The notes under the pieces: model-generated
The model's database searches: none
Seen by the model: only the letters and a program-made list of their open reading frames with translations
What the model was told of the DNA's origin: nothing
Shown here: positions 57,860 through 64,000 of the stretch, piece after piece
Numbering within the stretch: position 1 is the first letter of the stretch
How the letters are laid out: every line of letters begins with the position of its first letter
Program-made: the position numbers and the translations under genes
Source of the DNA: Phlebopus portentosus
Lineage: Eukaryota; Basidiomycota; Agaricomycetes; Boletales; Boletinellaceae
NCBI GenBank assembly: GCA_037892935.1
Contig: JAYXKI010000007.1
Span: 2,021,075 to 2,085,074, forward strand
Direction: 5' to 3'
Length of the DNA: 64,000 bases

Positions 57860-57977
57860 CCCTCTCTCTTTTGGTAATGTGCTTAGGTTATCTCCACCCT
57901 TTTTAGGCAACACCCCCCGTCACCCCCCAGCTCACATCACGCCCCCCCAGTTCACGTCACGACCCCCCAGCCTGTCA
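57860..57977. repeat. C-rich short tandem repeat at a junction
   Basis: Units such as CAGCTCACATCACGCCCCCC and CAGTTCACGTCACGACCCCC (about 21 bp) follow each other between the reverse CSE1 fragment and the first forward one. They mark the inversion breakpoint. Confidence 0.6.
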
Positions 57978-58540
57978 CTCCCGACAGCTATCGTTCGGCT
58001 CCTCGCCATCAAGTGCAACTCCCGATTACTGTACGGAGCTTTGTTCGCCATCGCCGCATCACATATCTCGTTTAATCAAGAAGACATTCGCGAAGTTTTA
58101 AATGCTGTACCTTCTGGAGTCGAGTGAGATGGGTTGCCGGGGAAGATTGCGGAAAATGACTACTTGATGAAATGTGCGTGTGCGACTTTTGTCCTCCGGC
58201 TCTATCTGACTTACTCCGTGTGTAGGCTGCCCTTATGATACACGCCTCCACCTATCGAAATCTTCTGCAACGTTTTTATTGGCATGCTTGGTGCAATCGC
58301 GACGACACGGCACCAAGCTGCTGCAGATGTTTTGCGTGCCCTTGTTGCAAGCGGATATGCTGCAGTTACGACAGATATTGTTCTCAGATGGATCGGATTA
58401 AGCTTACAGGAGAACACGTCCAATCCACGAGGTGAAGATAGCTGGAAGTGGGAAGACCGGAGTGTATATCTTCTCACTGCTGTCACGACGCTCGGAGCTA
58501 CCGCTCAGGTAAGGTGCTCTATTCTGTCGACCTGCATCGT
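57978..58540 (+). pseudogene. CSE1: CSE1 mosaic fragment I (later part joined back to earlier part)
   Basis: It starts in the middle of CSE1 (DIREVLNAV; ENDYLMKC; TYRNLLQRF). At about 58303, in GCAATCGCGACGACACGG, it jumps back to an upstream exon (HQAAADVLRALVASGYAAV; DRSVYLLTAVTTLGATAQ). It ends in the intron after that exon (GTAAGGTGCTCTATTCTG). Order is therefore inverted relative to a normal CSE1 gene. There are stops and frame changes. Confidence 0.8.
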
Positions 58541-59620
58541 GTTGGACCCAGTTCCCAGCAATTCCAGTTTGCATCATCTGCTGCGTCCATCCCTGGCTTG
58601 CCGGCGTCCGGCCCCACAACTCCACTCACTTCGACTCCACCTGTTCAAGCGCTACGCGACGCGACGAACACTGTCACAGCGCGTCCGTTACGTTTCCCTT
58701 CACCGTCATTGCCTGTTAACGCAGATAAGTCTGTGGTGTTGGATGCGGCTCCTACTTCCGACTCTGGACAACGTCAACACACACAGTCACTCACTGCAGC
58801 TTCGCCCGTTGATAGATCCCGTCCACCGACCATGATGCTTCCTCCTCCGCCCAAGGTACCTCCACCATCGAACAGCATGCCTCCTCCATCTTTCATTCCT
58901 GAGAAGCGCAGGCCTTCGTCCGCTCTATCCTTCCATCGAGACATGCCTCCACCCCGTCCGTCTTCTCGCCCTCCTCCAGAACTTATTCATCGAGCAATGA
59001 CACCTGTCGGTTCTGTTCTCAACTTGTCTGGAAGGGGTTGTAGCAAACGCCCGTCAACGTGTATCATCTTCCGTCCTACGTCAACCGAAATCTATGAGCA
59101 GAGTGAGGTCTGCTACGAATCCTATCGCTCATGGGCAATTGTCAAGTGCGAGCAGTAACGTGTCGTTTGTGGAGAGACGGCTTCAGTCTGCAGCTTCGCT
59201 CTTATCCGACCAGGAGGACGTTTTTTCACGTCGTTCATCCTTGTCATCCGACTTTCATCATAATGGTGCTTTATCAGATGAAGATGCCGGTGCGACCGTG
59301 CTTAACACGCCTGGTCCAGCAAGTCGTATGGCAGCGACTACCTCGACGGAGCCTACATGCTATCACTCAGACAATGATTGGGGAGTTCCTCCACAAACAC
59401 AGGCGGCACGCGATTGGGAAAGGTCACGGAGAGCGGAGACATAAGCGTTTCTTCTGGGTTCATGCTTACACGAAGATGCTATATTGGAGCTCGGGAGACC
59501 CGGGATCTACAAATGTTACGGAGCAGAGTGTAAAGCGCGGTAAGTTTAGGATGTTGCGTCCTGGGGTCTCTACTAAGTATGTGTTTTTCCTTTATAGCGT
59601 ATATTGATTCTGTCCGCGTT
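58541..59620 (+). pseudogene. NUM1: captured fragment of a Num1/Mcp5-like PH-domain cortical anchor gene
   Basis: The first part is Pro/Ser-rich (PPPPKVPPPSNSMPPPSF; RDMPPPRPSSRPPPEL). After a one-base frame change near 59035 comes a Ser-rich segment (SRVRSATNPIAHG). Then, in another frame, AITQTMIGEFLHKHRRHAIG and HKRFFWVHAYTKMLYWSSGD form the start of the PH domain typical of Num1/Mcp5 proteins, which anchor dynein and mitochondria at the cell cortex. An intron (about 59540-59598) leads to AYIDSVR, where the sequence switches to CSE1 (59621). The fragment begins inside a CSE1 intron. It lacks the rest of the PH domain and has at least two frame changes. Confidence 0.7.
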
Positions 59621-61420
59621 CGCCTATGATGGCCTCGTAAGCCAGTCACTCCGTCCCTTGTAAGCCAGTCACTCCGTCCCTCGTAAGCCAGTCACTCCGT
59701 TTTCTTAGTACGTCTATCCGCTCTGGGAATTATCGAGGAATTTTCGAGAGCCGAGAGACTATCGATGGCCTTGTTGAAGGCGTTGTCGTGCCGAATGTGC
59801 CGCTGGGGACTCATGAAGTAGACCCTCTCGAATATGTGCGTCTTGATCTCACATTTGCTAGTGCGAGTTCGGCCGCGATTGCTGACGGTCCGACTGCAGG
59901 GGGAACGACACGGCGCCAAGCCGCTGCAGATGTTCTGCGTGCCCTTGTTGCGAGCGGATATGAGGCAGTACGACAGAAATTGTTCTCAGATAGATCGGAT
60001 TAAGCTTACAGGAGTACGCTTCCGATCCACGAGGTGAAGATAACTGGAAGCGGGAAGACCGGAGTGTATACCTACTCACTGCTGTCGCGACGCTCGGAGC
60101 TACCGCTCAGGTGAGGTGCTCTATCCTGTCGACCTACCTCTCTCAGTCTTTAACCATCTCGCAGCAAGGAGTGACGAGCACAAATGCTCTGGTTGACGTC
60201 GTAAACGTGTCCAGGACTTACAAGCCGATTCCAGCGCCGTGCATCCGATCCTTCAAGTCGATTCGATTTGCTTCCTGTACTCTTTCTGAAACCAGGCATG
60301 TTTCCGTTCTTCCACTCCTCCTGCGCCATCTCGGTTCTTCCAATTGCGTCATACGCAATCAATCTCTCAATTCTTGAAACTGCGCACTCTATATTTGGAC
60401 GATGGCGGTCTGAGATGCGCACTGACGAGTTATGCACAGTCATCAACTTCGTCCCGGCCCAGTTCACAGAACCGTTCCTACAAGTTCTCCGTTACACTGC
60501 AGGGATGCTCCTCGACAGTCCATTGTCTCCAAACGAAGACGCGGAGACTGTTGCACAAGCAATGTGCTTTCTAGAGTCAAGTCAGGTGGCTCCCCGGAGA
60601 AGATTGCGAAAATGACTACTTGATGAAATGTGCGTGTGCGACTTTTGTCCCCCGGCTCTATCTGAACTACTCCGTGTAGGTGTCAAGCGTGTCATACTTG
60701 CTGCCCGTACGACGCCCGTCCCCACCTATCAAAATCTTCCGCAACGTTTGATTGGCATTCTTGGTGCAATCGCGACGCCACGGCACCAAGCCGCTGCAGA
60801 TGTTTTGCGTGCCCTTGTTGCAAGCGGATATGAGGTCGTTACGACAGATATTGTTCTCACAAGGGTTGGATTAGGCTTACATGAGTACGCGTCCAACTCA
60901 TGTAGAGTAGTTTGAAAACGACCCTCTCGGATATGTGCGTCTCGATCTCTCGTTTGCTAGTGCAAGCTCGGCTGCGATTGCTATCGGTCTGAACTGCAGA
61001 AGGAACGACACGGCGCCAGCCGCAGCTGATGTTCTGCATGCCCTTGTTGCAAGCAGATATCTGGAAGCGGGAAGACCGGAGTGTATCTTCTCACTGCTGT
61101 CACGACGCTTGGAGCTACCGCTCAGGTAAGGTGCTCTATTCTGTCGACCTGCCTCTCTCAGTCTTATATCATCTCGTAGCAAGGAGTGACAAGCACAAAT
61201 GCTTTGATTGACGTCGTAAACGTGTCCAGGACCTACAAGCCGATTCCGGCGCTGTGCATCCGATCCTTCGATTCGCTTCCTGTACTCTTTCTGGAACCAA
61301 GCAGGTTTATTATACTCCTCTTGACCTTTGAAGAGTCTCATCAATGGCATCATTGCAGCTCACAAAGGAACAGCTTGTTTCCGTTCTTCCACACCTCCTG
61401 CGCCATCTCGGTTCTTCCAA
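59621..61420 (+). pseudogene. CSE1: CSE1 mosaic fragments II-III
   Basis: Successive CSE1 pieces out of normal order: AYDGL... through EYVRLDLTFASASSAAIAD to LTAVATLGATAQ (59621-60111), an intron, GVTSTNALVDVVNVS, and SVLPLLLRHLGSSN (60300). A jump back to the N-terminal part follows (GRWRSEMRTDELCTVINF, 60350-60560). A jump forward comes next (about 60562) to the segment before ENDYLMKC, then back again at about 60772 (GCAATCGCGACGCCACGG) to QAAADVLRALVASG, and again near 60905. Further pieces run to 61420. Each piece keeps recognisable intron borders. No piece is a complete gene. Confidence 0.8.
59637..59705. repeat. three tandem 23-bp units
   Basis: The unit GTAAGCCAGTCACTCCGTCCC(TT/TC) occurs three times. 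It is a local amplification of the CSE1 phrase GCAAGCCAATCCCTCC. Confidence 0.8.
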
Positions 61421-63728
61421 TTGCGTCATACGCAATCAATCTCTCAATTCTTGAAACTGCGCACTCTATATTTGGACGATGGCGGTCTGAGATGCGCACT
61501 GACGAGTTATGCACAGTCATCAACTTCGTCCCGGCCCAGTTCGCAGAACCGTTTCTACAAGTTCTCCGTTATACTGCAGGGATACTCCTCGACAGTCCAT
61601 TGCCTCCAAACAAAGACGCGGAGACTGTTGCGCAAGCAATGGTCGTCCTCCTCAATATTTTCTATGAACTTGTGTGCCAGGACCTCTCGCCAGCGCTTGA
61701 GGACGCTCACACCGAGTTCTTCGGCGCAGAAAACGGGATGTTCATCCGGTTTCTTTTGTGGGACCCCCCTGAACTGCAAACTGATCCGGATGAACCGATG
61801 GCTAGCGTTTCTTCTCAAATAAAGACCACTATTTTTGAGCTTGTTGAAGTGTATACTCATCGGTATCCGGAGCTGCTCATCAGCTCAAATTCAGTCGAGG
61901 CTTTCGTTCGTGCTCTCTGGCCAGGTCTTCTGAGCGGTGGTCAGCGGTCCGGGGTCGCCTATGATGGCCTTGCAAGCCAATCCCTCCATTTTCTTAGTAC
62001 GGCTATCCGCTCTGGGAATGACCGAGGGATTTTTGAGAGCCGAGAGATTGTTGATGGCCTTGTTGAAGGCGTTGTCGTACCCAATGTGTCGCTGAGGACT
62101 CATGAAGTAGAGCAGTTTGAAGACGACCCTCTCGAATATGTGCGTCTCGATCTCTCATTTGCTAGTGCAAGTTCGGCTACGATTGCTGATGGTCTGACTG
62201 CAGAAGGAACATCACGGTACCAAGTCGCTGCAGATGTTCTGCGTGCCCTTGTTGAGAGCGTATATGCTGCAGTTACGACAGAAATTGTTCTCCGATGGAT
62301 CGGATTAGGCCTACGGGAGTACGCGTGCGATCTGCGAGGTGAAGATAGTCGGAAGCGGAAAGACCAGAGTGTATATTTTGTCGCAACGCTTGGAGCTACC
62401 GCTCAGGTAAGATGCTTTATTCTGTCGATCTGCTGCCCTCATTCTTTTATTATCTCGCAGGAAGGAGTGACGAGCACAAATGCTCTGGTTGATGCTATAG
62501 ACTTCTTTTCACGAAACGTATTCGAGGACCTACAAGCCGATTCCAACGCCGTGCATCCGGTCCTTCAAGTCGATTCGATTCCATTTGCTTCTTATACTCT
62601 TTCCGAAACCAGGCAAGTTTATTGTACTCCTCTTGGCCTTTGAGGAGCCTCGTCGATGGCATCGTTGCAGCTCACAAAGGAACAGCTTGTTTCCGTCCTT
62701 CCGCTCCTCCTGCACCATCTCGGTTCTTCCAATTGCGTCACTTATACGTACGCTGCGACAACTATCGAACGAATTCTCGTCATCGAGCGCAACTCACAAA
62801 TGCTGTAAGAAGCTTTGTTCGCCATCGCCGTATCTCGACTCTACGTCGTTCTAGGTTCGATCAAGAAGGCGTCCGTGAAGTTTCAAATGCTGCATCTTCT
62901 AGAATCGAGTCAGGTGGGTGGCCGGAGAAGATTGCGGAAAATGACTACTTGGTGAAATGTGCGCGTGCAACTTTTGAACTCCGGCTCGATCTGAATTAGT
63001 CTGTGTAGTTGTCATGCTGGTCATACTCATTGCCCGTACGACGCTTGTCCCCATCTACCAAAATCTTCAGCAACGTCTGATTGGCATTCTTGGAGCAATC
63101 GCAAGGAATCCGAGCAATCCAAAATTAGACCAATATATATTTGAAAGCGTATCTGCTTTAATAAGGTACGTGGACATGGAGATTCCGTACAAATCGTACT
63201 AGACCTGTGGGTAGGTTTACCATTGCAACATCTCCGGCGTCGCTTTCGACCTTTGAGAAAAATCTTTTCGGACTGTTTATGATTATCTTACAACAGGACA
63301 TCGACCGTTAGTCATCAACACTCCTGCGTTTTTCCTGGCCACATACTGACGACTCAGATGGAATTCACTCCTTACGTGTTCCAAATTATGTCGCAAATGC
63401 TGGAACTACACTGTGGATAAATTCCTGCCAAATATTACCATTTCTTCTTCAACTATTAAGCTGGGTGCATGAAGGAAGTATTCCTGGCGTCGTTCGCCTC
63501 CTAAAAGCTATCTTGCGTACAGATGCCGCAGAATTAACAACCAAGGGACAATTGACAAGCATTCTAGCCATTGTGTGGCAGAAACTAATTCCGTCTAAAT
63601 TAATGATACTTGGGGCCTTGAGCTGCTTCAAGCGATAGTTTGATACATTCTGACGTCGCACTTGACCAGTACATGAAGAGCATTGTAACCATGTGCCTAT
63701 AGACTGCTCACTTGGGTAACTACATATA
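61421..63728 (+). pseudogene. CSE1: longest collinear CSE1 copy, 5' and 3' incomplete
   Basis: From the N-terminal region (ILETAHSIFGRWRSEMRTDE, 61440) it runs in order through FLQVLRYTAG, NIFYELVCQDLSPALEDAH, FIRFLLWDPPEL and EDDPLEYVRLDLSFAS to ATLGATAQ (62406). Exons 62461-62616, 62671-62804, 62855-62958, 63009-63165 and 63215-63298 follow, joined by 50-54-bp GT/AG introns (LTKEQLVSVLPLLLHHLG; RLIGILGAIARNPSNP; FEKNLFGLFMIILQQDI). After 63350 single-base shifts appear (near 63420 and 63600), and the C-terminal quarter is missing. The frame up to 63298 is largely intact. The upstream end is a chimeric join shared with 60350. Confidence 0.85.
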
Positions 63729-63893
63729 TTAGTATATTTAATATTACGAAAAGAAGTGTAACCCCAGAAGTAAAATAATAACACCTCTCAGAAAGGAAGG
63801 TATATATATTTAAGCAATTTTAAAGAATTACTTAATCAAGAAGTATGCTGACAAATGTAAAATTATATAATACCAAGACCAAATTACGTAATA
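63729..63893. other. AT-rich spacer next to the telomeric array
   Basis: No gene. Strongly AT-rich sequence (TATATATATTTAAGC and similar) between the last CSE1 fragment and the telomere-like repeats. Confidence 0.6.
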
Positions 63894-64000
63894 TTAGGCT
63901 TAGGCTTAGGCTTAGGGTTAGGCTTAGGGTTAGGCTTAGGGTTAGGCTTAGGGTTAGGCTTAGGGTTAGGCTTAGGGTTAGGCTTAGGGTTAGGCTTAGG
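63894..64000 (+). repeat. telomere-like array of TTAGGC and TTAGGG, window end
   Basis: Seventeen hexamers plus five bases: three TTAGGC, then strict alternation of TTAGGG and TTAGGC. The G-rich strand runs 5' to 3' towards the window end, the orientation of a right chromosome end. TTAGGG is the usual telomere unit of filamentous fungi. The mixed 12-bp unit suggests either the degenerate inner part of a telomere or a variant telomerase template. Confidence 0.85.

Noticed and set aside
57860..57977. Possible CRISPR-like short repeats
   Set aside because: Only two to three imperfect C-rich units without spacers of regular size, in a eukaryotic subtelomere.

Overview
The window reads as the right-hand end of a chromosome from a filamentous basidiomycete fungus, probably an agaricomycete. 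The genes have many short introns of about 50-120 bp with GT/AG ends. There are Crinkler (CRN) proteins with the fungal type of header domain, chromodomain Ty3 retrotransposons, and a G-rich strand telomere-like array (TTAGGC/TTAGGG) running out of the + strand end. No bacterial operons, rRNA, tRNA genes or CRISPR arrays were seen.

Layout. 1-490: the last exons of an acidic Asp/Ser-rich host gene. 1548-3935: decayed reverse-strand genes, including a Tc1/mariner transposase. 4981-15055: an old, AT-rich Ty3 retrotransposon (element H, + strand). It is interrupted by a 757-bp inverted-repeat MITE and by a much younger, nearly intact chromodomain Ty3 element (G, 6257-12915, - strand) of the same family. 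15056-15930: a hAT transposase remnant. 16460-18346: a CRN gene with a kinase-like C-terminus, frameshifted.

19306-48910 is a five-deep stack of insertions, each with its own target-site duplication. A reverse solo LTR (E) lies in an apparent coding exon. E holds an LTR-like element (D). D holds a full-length decayed Ty3-type element (A). The 3' LTR of A holds a solo LTR (C), and C holds a young full-length element (B, LTRs about 1.7 kb and about 99% alike). A and B both carry, between pol and the 3' LTR and on the strand opposite to pol, an accessory gene for a protein with a Zn(2)Cys(6)-like cluster. B also carries a further sense-strand ORF. A truncated inverted relative of A (F) follows at 49308-50880.

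50884-56431: a short unknown two-exon gene, an apparently intact six-exon CRN gene with a P-loop NTPase domain (718 codons), and a broken CRN header facing it. 56812-63728: a subtelomeric mosaic of fragments of CSE1 (exportin-2, the importin-alpha recycling factor) on both strands, with a piece of a Num1/Mcp5-like cortical anchor gene spliced into it. The same out-of-order junctions recur in different copies. 63894-64000: telomere-like repeats alternating TTAGGC and TTAGGG.

The genes do not form one pathway. The region is a heterochromatin-like subtelomere in which transposons and duplicated gene pieces accumulate around effector-type CRN genes. All copy comparisons and splice sites were read by eye; no database search was run.
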